Positions 52,135 to 61,783 of a DNA stretch of 64,000 bases are shown here, in pieces. Made by a program: the position numbers and the translations under genes. This stretch comes from Lineus longissimus. Taxonomy: Eukaryota > Nemertea > Pilidiophora > Heteronemertea > Lineidae. Location: NCBI RefSeq assembly GCF_910592395.1, contig NC_088315.1, forward strand, positions 3,288,501 through 3,352,500, in the 5' to 3' direction. The notes under the pieces are model-generated. The model saw nothing but the letters and a program-made list of their open reading frames with translations, was not told the origin of the DNA and searched no databases. Position 1 is the stretch's first letter, and each line of letters starts with the position of its first letter.

Positions 52135-52594
52135 GCATGAGTTTAACTAAAACTTGATCGTTCCCCATATTTTGGATACTTGTGACAGTAGCACCTTCTT
52201 TGAGATGTCGTACGAGTATCATCATGGACTAACAGCCCATATCAGTTATTGTTCGATAGTTTGTGCCACCTCTAGGCACAACGTTTCCATCAGGTCCTCA
52301 TTTTCTAGAAGGGCTGTCCTTCTCACTGTTGACAAATTATGCATTGGTGTTCTGTAGATATTTCTCTGAACCGCATGGGAATTCTTGTGTCTGGTTACCG
52401 GTGTAGAAGATGGCATTTAGTTGGTTGATACAAGTCAAGTACACATTGGTTCAGTACTTAAATGTCTGTTTTGTTTTCATATAAGAGTGTCTCCTTGATT
52501 TGAAACTCGCTCGTCATCCTGTCCCACTATTTGACCAGATATGCAGTAAAAAAGACATTAGCTGAAGTAAAAAGGAATTCTTTAATCACACCCT

Positions 52595-52645
52595 TAGCCT
52601 CCCACCACCCCACCACCCCACCCCACCCCACCCCACCCCACATGC
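52595..52645 (+). repeat. (CCCCA)n simple repeat
   Basis: A run of CCACC/CCCCA units. The minus strand is therefore GGGGT-rich and could form a G-quadruplex. Confidence 0.9.
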
Positions 52646-53130
52646 ACAGATACTATGAACCTCACAGGTAGACATTAAGGAGCTGGGCGTCTGAAATGAT
52701 GAAAAGATAACTTACAGTTACCGACGGTCACAAACGCCAGTGTAGCAGAAATAGCATTTGCACATCCTTTAGTGAATAAAAATTTAAGATGCGTCAAGAG
52801 GAATTTGGAAGTAGAGGTGATTACATTCGTTAGAGCCAGTAGATGTATTCCTGTGGGAGATTCATAACACACAATAGCTTCATAGCGTTAACTCGGTTCT
52901 ATTGTTTATGGTGCTGGTAATAGTGAGTGCTGGACGGATGTGACCCCTTTGTCTAAAATAGAACTTATAGTATTGGTGACCTTATGTTATATTAAATGAT
53001 CGTATGAACAAAATAGACTTGTTTCTCTTGAATTCTGTGATTCTTCGGTATGGGTGTTCAGGGCTTGCTGCAAACAGGCAGAGTCAGGAATTGCCCATTT
53101 TGACAATACAACACATAACTCATTTCTTCA

Positions 53131-53571
53131 TGCAAAATAATTTATTTGTATACATTGTACCTTATACAGACAGCTTTGTACAAGAATGCAGTTTTATACA
53201 CTGCACAAGAAATCTCTATTAGTATTAACTAGAAGAGTCCCCTTCTTACATGGATGTACAAACATTAACGCTTTTATAAGATGTTTCACAAAGACCTTAT
53301 AAAAACATTATGCAATGCACTGATATGAACACAAACAATTTTCTCGGAAAATCATCCAAGAATCTGACTAGAATGCCGGAATGTACGCTCCTCGGCTTTT
53401 ACAGAAGTGTTCCTGAATTTGACTGGGAAATCATTTCAAAGCACTTTACCCCTGCACAGTATGGGGTATAAGACACGCACTGAAAATCGCATGAACTCCC
53501 AATCCTACATCACATCAAAGACATGACATGCACCTTCCTATGCACAGCGTGAACCAATCACAATAGTCCGT
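53131..53571 (-). other. Probable RNF141 3' UTR
   Basis: Sequence downstream of the RNF141 stop on the minus strand. A minus-strand AATAAA is read as TTTATT at 53141-53146. Confidence 0.5.
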
Positions 53572-55310
53572 TCACTTGCTGGCGTTATCGGTATCCGTGA
53601 TTCCCATGAGGTAGTCCTGCACGTCAGATGCCATTTCGTCCGAACCCGGCTTCTCAGCCATGTACCAGGCGTCGTCATTACTCTCCAGCTGTTTGCGGCA
53701 GATCGGGCACGATTTGCTTGACGCATTCCTAAAAAGATACCGTACAGATTAGATAACTAAAGTATAACGAGCTACATGTAGTTTTATAGTCCACTTCACA
53801 AGAAATCAGCACTTCTATTTTTGGTTCATTCACTGAGAAAGCATAGCAGTTGAACTCATTTGCAATCAGACAACAAAACACTGTCAAATTTTTGTACCCA
53901 TTTGTAGGTTTTTGAATGCAGTGCCAACCAGTTGTGTAATGACTTATGTAGATTAGCTATTTACCACTTATCAATACACTCCTCACAATACATGTGATTG
54001 CAACTTAGGATGATGACTGCTTTACGATCCATGCATATTACACATTCACTGTCGTCATCTCCAGTTTCTTCAATGCTGAAAACAAACCAGAAATGCTTAA
54101 GGACTTATGGCGTCGAGACATATTTAAAACATACCTGGGCGGCCTACATTATTGGTTCAAGGACTACATAGAGCCAGGGTCATAGCTTCCGAGGGTACAT
54201 TCATCCAGATACATACAATCAAGGTTCATTATCCAAAGGCTTCTAGACGAAGAAGAAACAAATCTCACTTACTCGGTCACTGCCTGCATGATGACAGATG
54301 CATCCAAGTCCACTTTCGTGTCTGAATCGGCTGCTGCCAGAGACACTTGGTGCATAATCTCTGTGTAAAGTTTGATGTATTGTCTCAGGTTAAGAATGCG
54401 AGTAGAAACAACAAGGCCTGTTGTGATGTCAACCTAGCCAAAGTAAACAACAAACATGACAAGATCATGCTCCTTCGATTGGGGCTGAAACTGGAAGCCG
54501 TTCTGACCTTTACCTATGACAACCCACTCTGTTGCCACCAGGTGGGCATGGCATTCATTTAGCCCAGGGGATTTCAGTTTTAACCCTAATTGAAAAGAAT
54601 GCGCAGTGTGAGAGTGTTGCCCCCTAAAATCTACTAGGGGGAACTAACATGAGCAATTCGCTGGTTGGGAGACTTGTGGACCTGCAGCATTGCTCACTGT
54701 GCTGTGACCACAGCCTTCCCAAAACACAGCATATCATTTATTGTCTCACCTTAAGGCACTTTATCCTGACTAACCCTTTCCATAACACAGTCTCATCAGT
54801 CCCCTTCTTGACTGAAAATATCAGCTGTTTACCACTTGTTTCTCCAAATGACTTTGTACTGAAAAAGTGAAATTTGGTAGATAGCTGAATAGACAGTTCA
54901 GGGGCCAGACACGCAAGATGAACAATTTCAGTGCCAATGCAATTACCTAGCCTCCAACAAGTTACCCCAGTCTATAATAAAGTATACAGTAGAAACTCTC
55001 TATGGACACCCTAGGAACTGACAAATGTCGGCCCAGATAGAGACAGGGTAGGACCTACGCAGTCCCATTTCGCTGTCATGATCGTCCTTCCTCGATGTAC
55101 CGGGCATCCAGAGTGTAAGATGAGGATTGCCAGGATTGTTTAGGAAGAAACTTACAGTTCATTCAATTGATGGACACTCGCCAGGAACTCTTCGTATGAT
55201 AATGTGGCCGCTGTCTTCAGGGTGGCTGCGTGGTGGTGAAGTTTCTGCATGAAGACAACCACCTGTGTAGGAGCGAGTCGCCTCATGGTGGCACTCTGGT
55301 CCTGTCCCAT
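53572..55310 (-). CDS. RNF141: RING finger protein 141 (RNF141)
   Basis: Predicted RING-type E3 ubiquitin ligase. Six coding exons: 55156-55310, 54833-54858 (26 nt), 54750-54811, 54273-54433, 53965-54075 and 53572-53728; 223 aa (human ~230). The N-terminus MGQDQ keeps the Gly2 myristoylation context of the family (human starts MGQQ). Conserved segments are LSYEEFLASVHQLNE, LWKGLVRIKCLKVD and STRILNLRQYIKLYTEIM. The RING lies near residues 145-180: CVICMDRK, CNHMYCEECIDKW and CPICRKQ, with the Trp codon split across the last intron. All phases agree. ATG at 55308-55310 was chosen over an in-frame ATG immediately upstream because it gives the MGxx motif; a splice acceptor at 55331 indicates an upstream untranslated exon. 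The gene is divergent from HSPBP1. Confidence 0.92.
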
Positions 55311-55429
55311 CATGCATGAGGAGATTTCGCCTACAAAAACCATGTTTTGGCAGCTTAATGGAACACAGCAAGAAATGCTTGTAAAAATGGAAAGTAGGAT
55401 ATCAAGTGGAATCCACTGGCAAGACTGTT

Positions 55430-55995
55430 ACAGGCTTTCAAGGCATCTGAATCCTACAGTATAGCCTTCATACACATCCCACTGGGATCATAATCACTGA
55501 AATATACCTACGTTCACCCAGCTCCAATTGTCAAATTCCCACTGGGACTTTTCTGATCCCAATGGAATCCTAGTCAGAATACCTGTAGACCAGTAGACAG
55601 GCAAACAGGGCATTTCTTATTCCCGGGAATGTTTCCTTTCCAATGGAGTCCCAGTGAGCAAACAAAGACTGCACTGGGACTGTTTGCAAATCCAATGGAC
55701 CTGGTGGATCTCGCTGGGAAGACTGGATTGGCCATGGGGCTTTTTTAAGATAGGAATTCAGAGGGAAAGCAGACTGACTGGCCTTCTTTTCCCCGGCAGT
55801 ACGGAGACCAAGTCAGATTTTCTCCTTCCAGTGCAGTGGAATTCCAGTGGGTAGAAAGACTGGGACTTTGCCAAACTAGTCCCAATGGACTCCCAGTGCC
55901 CAAGTAAAAAATAGGCATAGGCCCTTCAGAGAAATTTTTATCCGCGATCCAGTGGGGATCCAGTGGGGATCCAGTGGGATTCCACTATTCCAGTG
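55430..55995. repeat. Degenerate repeat of CCAATGG / CCCAGTGG / GGATCCAGTGGG motifs
   Basis: The stretch is built of irregular 15-30-bp copies of (T/A)CCCA(C/G)TGG(G/A)A(C/T)T and its reverse complement, with a clear GGGGATCCAGTG triplication near 55945-55985. It lies between the RNF141 first exon and HSPBP1. Noncoding. Confidence 0.65.
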
Positions 55996-56343
55996 GATTG
56001 GCCTGATCTGCTGATGGCCAAATAAAAATTACATCTTTTGGTTCAGAAAGCCTTGTGAGATATCTAGTCAAACCACTTTCATACTCACTAAGATTACAAC
56101 ACAAGATCAACGCAAAATCTCATGAAAACATGACATATCAGCAAATGTCGTGATAAATGAATATAATGTAACGCTTTACGGTAAGGTCAAAAGGTCAAGG
56201 CCGAATGAGCAAAACAATGGAACATCCTGCAAATTGCCTCTAGAAAAGTCTCGAAATTTCCACTTTCTCTTTTATATAAATCGTTGAAACTTGTGTGGTT
56301 GCTTTATTTGATATTGTAGAATATATTGAGTTGATTTATTAAC
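55995..56343. promoter_or_regulatory. HSPBP1 upstream region (divergent with RNF141)
   Basis: The immediate upstream region of the HSPBP1 ATG is AT-rich. Its TTTTATATAA at about 56270-56279 is a possible TATA-like element. An untranslated first exon of RNF141 should also lie between 55331 and here. Inferred from gene orientation. Confidence 0.35.
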
Positions 56344-58833
56344 ATGGCTGAGGGAAATCAGCGAAGATATCCGCAAAGTTTGACGGGTGCACTGCAGATG
56401 GCTGTTGATCTTCAGGGACAGGGACAGTCCAGTGACAGTGTAGAAGGGAATCCAAGTCCTCAACCAAGTGAACAAATGACTGAGGAGGTTTGTATGATCA
56501 TCACGAGTGACATGTCGTTCCATTTCTATTCGGGCACTCCATCTTTATTCTCACCTTTTCAGTCTATATTCTACAGACCGGTGACTGACAACAATCGTAA
56601 TCTGCGACATCTCACATGACATGGGCCCCGATGGGGCTGAGCGGCACGAAATCTGCAGAGGATGATGTTTGTGACCTCATCAACTTTTGACTCAGCCCGA
56701 CATCAGATAGGATTTCTGACAATGTTACATATGTAGAACAAAATGCAGCACCGTCCTCTTTTTAATCATATTGTCCGCTAAGGGAGGTTGCACTGTACTG
56801 TCTTTATTGAAGTAGGCAAGGTGTTTTCCCAATGTTAACCCTTTGTTTTTTCCTCCAGAGAAGGAAGTGGTTAAACGAGGCCCTGTGCAACATGGTTGTG
56901 GATGAAATCAAGGAAATGAAAGAACATCTTGACACTCTGGCTGATGCCAGCAAAGAAGACGATGATAAAGAATTTGCTTTGGAAGAGTTGTCGAATATGT
57001 GTGATCGGATTGATATGGCTAAGGGTAGGTCTCAATAAATTGACAAGGCATCGAACATTCGAAATTTACGTCAAAGCAATTGCTGGCCATTTCAAAGAAT
57101 ATGACAACAAACTTATCATATTTGTCCATTTCAGACTTCCAAAAGATTGGTGGCTTTGAAGTGTTACCAATGGTGCTGGGTCACGAGAGTCCTGAAGTCC
57201 GATGGAGAGCAGCCGATCTCCTTGCTACATTGGTCCAAAATAATCCTTATTGTCAGGAGGCGGCTCTTCTCAAAGGATTCCTCGAGGTGTTGTTGAAACT
57301 TCTGGACACGGATGAAGCTGATATAGTCCGTATCAAGGCGCTTTATGCTCTATCATGTAAGATATTTTCATGTGGTCATCTGTTTGGTTTGTTACCATTG
57401 GAGTTGATTTTGAACCGTCACAGTCCACCTTTGAAATATGTCGATGATGTGATTGCAACCTATCCACCAGATGGCAGTAGTTTATTTGTCCTCGCTGTGC
57501 TTTGTCCGAACTACACATCAGGTCAAGATTCTTATTCAAAATTGTTTTCCAAAGGGTACTCTATCTCTGATGACGAGTTCTATTGTTGTATTTTCAGGTT
57601 TATGTAGGGACTATGAACCAGGTTTGGAAAGTTTTATAAAAAACGATGGATTCTCATACCTGATGAGGGCCATGCAGAGTGGGGTTCAAAAATTACAACT
57701 AAAAGCCTCCTTTTTACTGCAAGCAATTTGTTCATCAACCCCTTCGTGTAAAGGTAGGAATTAGCTGCATTTAACACCTTAAGCGCCGAACCACGTATAT
57801 CTACGCGGCCCAAATCCCCCTCTTTGAGCTGGTTATCGGAGTCTCATGGACTTCATAAAAGAACTACGCCATTGCCATCTTCAGGGCAAGGTTGGAACTG
57901 AAAAGACCAAACGGTCTTCAGTTCCTACCGTGCCCTCTTTTCAGTTCCTACCATGCCCTGAAGATGGCGATGGCGCAGTTCTTTCATGAAAATAAAAAGT
58001 TCTGAACTACGCCATCGCCATCTTCAGGGCACGGTAGGAACTGAAAAGACCGTGTTGGTCTTTTCAGTTCCTGTCTTGCCCTGAAGATGGCGATGGCGTA
58101 GTGCTTCATGAAGTCCACGAGGCTCCGATAACCAACCAGCTCAAAGAGAGGGGATTTGTGCCACGTAGATCTACGTGGTTCGGCGCTGAAGGTGTTAATT
58201 TACTTTGTCTTCCTTTGATAAGAAACTACAGTGAGACCCGATAACATGACCACTCATTTATAAAGTATTTGAAACAAAGTGCCTTGCCCAATGTCACAAG
58301 CCTTGTGACTTTGTTAGGATGTCAGATGGTTGTACTGAGGAAACTAAATGGATGTAATGTTCATTTTCAGATATACTATGTGATATTGGCATGATAGAGC
58401 AGCTGATTGGACTCCTCGGGTCAGAGCACAGTCAGGTTCATGAACACCTTACAATGGCCCTTCTCACGATAGCTAAGGACCACCCACGCTCCGTACAGGA
58501 ATGTCAGAGACAAGAGTTTCAGCTGGAGGCACTTCTCAAGGAAAGGGTTGATGCAATTAAAGGCCTGGATGAGTGTCTGGTACGTAATTCTAGTGGATGA
58601 CCTTTTTGGTATGGACCCTGATGCTGAGATATAACTTAGCCTTTGCTTTGTACATGATTGATGAAGTAATGGCATAAGATTATATTTCCTGTTGAGACAT
58701 GTACCCTGTTTACATGTAAATCCTGTTACACCCATTTCATTTGTTTACATTGCAGGAGGAAAAAGAATATGCAGAACAGCTGTTACAGATGTGCTTCAAT
58801 TCAAAAATAAGGGGACAAGACTTGGAACGGTGA
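56344..58833 (+). CDS. HSPBP1: Hsp70-binding protein 1 (HSPBP1 / Fes1 family)
   Basis: Cytosolic nucleotide exchange factor for Hsp70, made of armadillo-like repeats that clasp the Hsp70 ATPase domain. Six exons: 56344-56487, 56859-57024, 57135-57356, 57598-57753, 58371-58579 and 58756-58833; 975 nt, 324 aa (human ~359). The N-terminus MAEGNQRRYPQSLTGALQMA contains the YPQSLTGALQ-type segment preceding the fold. Later segments include RRKWLNEALCNMVVDEIKEM, ESPEVRWRAADLLATLVQNN, CRDYEPGLESF and a helical C-terminus ending IRGQDLER. All splice phases agree. Intron 4 contains a 428-bp palindromic element. A poly(A) signal AATAAA lies at 59061-59066, close to and convergent with the NTR-domain gene. 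Confidence 0.95.
57771..58198. mobile_element. TTAA-bounded palindromic element in HSPBP1 intron 4
   Basis: 428 bp, starting TTAACACCTTAAGCGCCGAA and ending TTCGGCGCTGAAGGTGTTAA. The outer arms (~100 bp) are reverse complements and run through CCACGTAxATCTACG and the GAGCTGGTTATCGGAG region. Each half also contains its own hairpin (CGCCATCTTCAGGGCA...TGCCCTGAAGATGGCG). Terminal TTAA on both sides fits a piggyBac-type target duplication. It has no coding capacity, and it fills most of the 617-bp intron. Confidence 0.85.
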
Positions 58834-59239
58834 TGTAAATTTTGAGGAATTTGCATCCACTTGATTTGACATTACAGACTTGCATTTGGGATTGAACTCT
58901 TAACTACATCCAGAACAAAGGGATAATGTGTAGACGCTCATTGTCATGGTGATTCGGGAGGCTGTTACTCTCCCCCTCTTCTTGGACCAGGGCCTGGTTA
59001 TTAGAAAGCATGAAGTTGTTGGCAAAGAACTTTTCAAAGGAGATGAAAATTTCTAATAATAATAAATGATGTAAAGATTATCAATTTAGTTATCTTCTGT
59101 GTTCATGACTTCTAAGGATAGTGTATTCAATATCCTATGGACAAGGACATTGAATATTGAACTGAAAATATTTTCTGAAACAGGATAATTCACAGATGAA
59201 TAAATAATCCAAAAGTATGTTTTAATGGCAACTATATTT

Positions 59240-60206
59240 ATTACAGACACATTTCCACATGGTTCTAAGCATCCGATCACAATCTTTGTATTATGTAGTA
59301 TAATATTACACGTAGGTTGGTTGGGATTCTGATCAAAAGCACTATGATTTGTGATAAAACGTGCCAGGTAAAAAATCAACTTCAATTTCACATTTGCATT
59401 CATGATCTTAACCCCACGAGTTTTACTCGTAACAAATAAGGTGGCCTATTTGGCAAATAAGTCGTCAAACACGTACAATTTGTGTAGTCTTTCACAACTA
59501 CGGAGTAACAAATTCACGCGTTGTCGCTAGCACTATGACGACCTAATGCACATTTACAAGCCACTCACCATCACCTAATAGTGTTAAAGACGTCCCTACA
59601 ATGACGAACAGATCAATAACAGCAACTCACTATATTAGTGAACGTAAATGTTTTTACCGGTAACCCGGTCCACTCGGTATCATTCCTGTGAGCATGACAA
59701 TTCAAGGTACATATCCAGAGAACCTCCTATGTGTCCAAGTCCACATGAACTGTTCTATAGCCAGGTTAGCAATGTACACGGTGATTCAACTATGGAAGCA
59801 GAGGTCCCAACAAAGCCCCGGGAACAAAACCAGCTACTGGTCAAGTTACAGGGGCAGTTGATTTCTTACAATATCCAACTGTGTTATCCCCACAATACTG
59901 ACTGTTTGATTTTCCCCATCCATTCAGCCATCCATGTATCAATCCTCCGTAGCTATTCCAGTTTGAATTTTAGTCCTAGCATCCTCATATGAAGAATGTT
60001 GCCTGCGTGGCTACGCTCTGGGTGGGTCGTGGCGTTCTGAAAATACAAGACTTGGACGATGGGTGGAAATTGTCTTGCAAACAAGGAGACACTACCTAAT
60101 TTGGGAGACCATAAATAGCTAAAGCTTCGCTGTCTGCGGCTGTTTCGCCAACACTCAAAAATATAACGATTTTCCACAGGAAAAAACAAAAAATTATATT
60201 TTCTAT
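59240..60206 (-). other. Probable 3' UTR of the NTR-domain gene
   Basis: Noncoding sequence after the minus-strand stop. A minus-strand AATAAA is read as TTTATT at 59237-59242, about 170 bp from the convergent HSPBP1 poly(A) signal. Nothing else was recognised. Confidence 0.45.
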
Positions 60207-61783
60207 TTACAAGTCATAGGCTTTTAAAACAACATCCTCCCTCACCCACCTGTGTCTATTTCGGCGCCTCCTCTCTCTTTCCTTCTTCTCCCGATCTGTG
60301 CGAGATGTATTTTTTTTCTTGCCCTTCTTCTTCTTTTTCTTCTTCTTTTTTTTGCCCGTTGTTCCTTCATCATCTTTGTTTGCCCTGTTGTCGTCATTGG
60401 TGACAGGGATGGTAGTACTTGCAACAGCATCCCACTTCTGTAAACACAAAGTAACACAGCTACTCAGCCTAAAGATTCACTGTATCGAAGTTACACAATT
60501 TAAAGCCTCACTGTATTGAAGTAGACCCTGTCTGCACAATCTGCATTACTTACCTGCATAAGTCTGGGATACGTATTCTTCCAAGTATAGCTCAGTGACT
60601 GCCTCAAATACAGCAGCCTCTCATTCACAGCATCCTCATGCCCAAGAATGAAATATTCACGCGACTTTCGAAACCTGGGACAGATACAGGAAGTGTTCGT
60701 CCATAAGTTGGCATCGCCTACTGCTATGGCAACGCGGCCATGTTTGATGACTTCGACCACCTCCACTTTGATGATGGTTGTGCCCATGGTATCTTTGTCT
60801 GACTCCTTCCATTTCGCTCTTATTGCTGGAAGAAACAAAAATGGGAAGAAATTTGCTTTAAGGTCAATTTTAGTAAAGAGAACCATCAACTTTGATACCA
60901 TCCTGGGAAAGCAGGGGCTGATATTTGCTTTGATACAGCGTCCATACGCTTCCTTGAATTTCTAGAATTTTGCTAATTTACTAATTTACTCAGAATTTAA
61001 TAATTCCGGACCAAATTATTAGATTAGTCCCAACTAGCTAACCATCCATCTCCATATGATTCAAATGTCAAAAAGTCTTGGAGTCTACCACTCACCGTAA
61101 TCAAACTTTTTAGCTTGGTAAATCTTCTCTCTGAACTTTCTTTTCTTGCATCTCCGGTTGCATCGATCTTGCCAAAAGAAACAAAGAATGGAAACAAATT
61201 AGGAAAAAGAAGTTGAAGTCCAGTCATCAGCTATCCAGCTCCAACAAGTGCAAAACGTCTGATGGTGTGGAGAGGCATTCACTTCTACACAGTGGTTAAA
61301 AGACTTGCATTTGAAAGTGCCACCGCTTCCAGAGTCTAGGATGGGCATTGCGCTCTCAGAGCCTTGCTTGCCATGACCTCAAGCCCCTCTCCTGTCAGGT
61401 CTGTCCTCTTGTCTCCTGTTGAGACACGTACAATTACCTCACGTCACATCCTAAGGACAGTCTACGTCAGAAGGCATCTTGACTTGTCTCTTATGAGGGG
61501 TCTTCGCCATCTCAATGGTCTTTACTACCAGGACTGTCACAACCTACGGATGGTCCAACCTTTTGTCACAACCTTGAGGGGACACCACGAAGGTGGATAG
61601 ATCAAGTTTGCAGAGTTGTGTTGAATACAGTTAGCCTGGGCTTTAATCATGTTAGGGAGGAGCTGAAATGTAAAAAGCAATGAAAAGAGTACTCACCCGG
61701 CTTCCTTGCTACGTTTTTCTTTCCCCGTCTTCTCTTGTTCTTCTTCCCCTTCCCTTTCCCTTTCCCTTTTTTCCTCCCTTTCT
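60207..61783 (-). CDS. Netrin/C345C (NTR) domain protein, 3' exons (netrin-like)
   Basis: Four 3' exons are visible: 61697-61783, 61096-61167, 60554-60825 and 60207-60437 (stop). Phases agree at each junction. The order is a Lys/Gly/Arg-rich linker (KKGKGKGKGKK..RRRGKK), a CNRRCKK segment, then KKFDYAIRAKW. Next come IIKVEVVEVIKHGRV, GDANLWTNTSCICPRF and REYFILGHED, which have the order and spacing of the NTR fold. The netrin C-terminal domain is the closest I recall (DYA-, GDQSLWI-, -CKCP-, -YLLLG-). The tail is very basic, with ten consecutive lysines, and ends LKAYDL. Such domains are extracellular and the basic tail would favour heparan sulfate binding. The exon at 61697 begins in phase, so more exons lie upstream, probably beyond 64000. 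Another NTR-bearing secreted protein is possible. Confidence 0.72.

Larger units (their letters stand above)
48979..53130 (+). other. AP2A 3' UTR and intergenic DNA
   Basis: AT-rich downstream sequence with an AATAAA at about 50409. It contains the repeats listed separately (49168-49345, 51973-52134, 52595-52645). I recognise no gene between the AP2A stop and the RNF141 3' end; the open frames here lack splice or family support. Confidence 0.4.

Noticed and set aside
54434-54600. Minus-strand frame upstream of the RNF141 exon (GQNGFQFQPQSKEHD) with an in-frame TAG, read as a broken exon
   Set aside because: The TAG is part of a good splice acceptor at 54434, and exons 54750-54811 and 54833-54858 supply the expected protein in phase.
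60252-60519. Plus-strand open frames rich in Phe/Leu resembling membrane proteins
   Set aside because: They are the antisense of the Lys-rich last exon of the NTR-domain gene; that strand has phase-matched exons and domain support.
61364-61600. Plus-strand 78-codon frame with many Arg/His/Leu
   Set aside because: No recognisable family, no splice context, and it lies in an intron of the minus-strand NTR gene.
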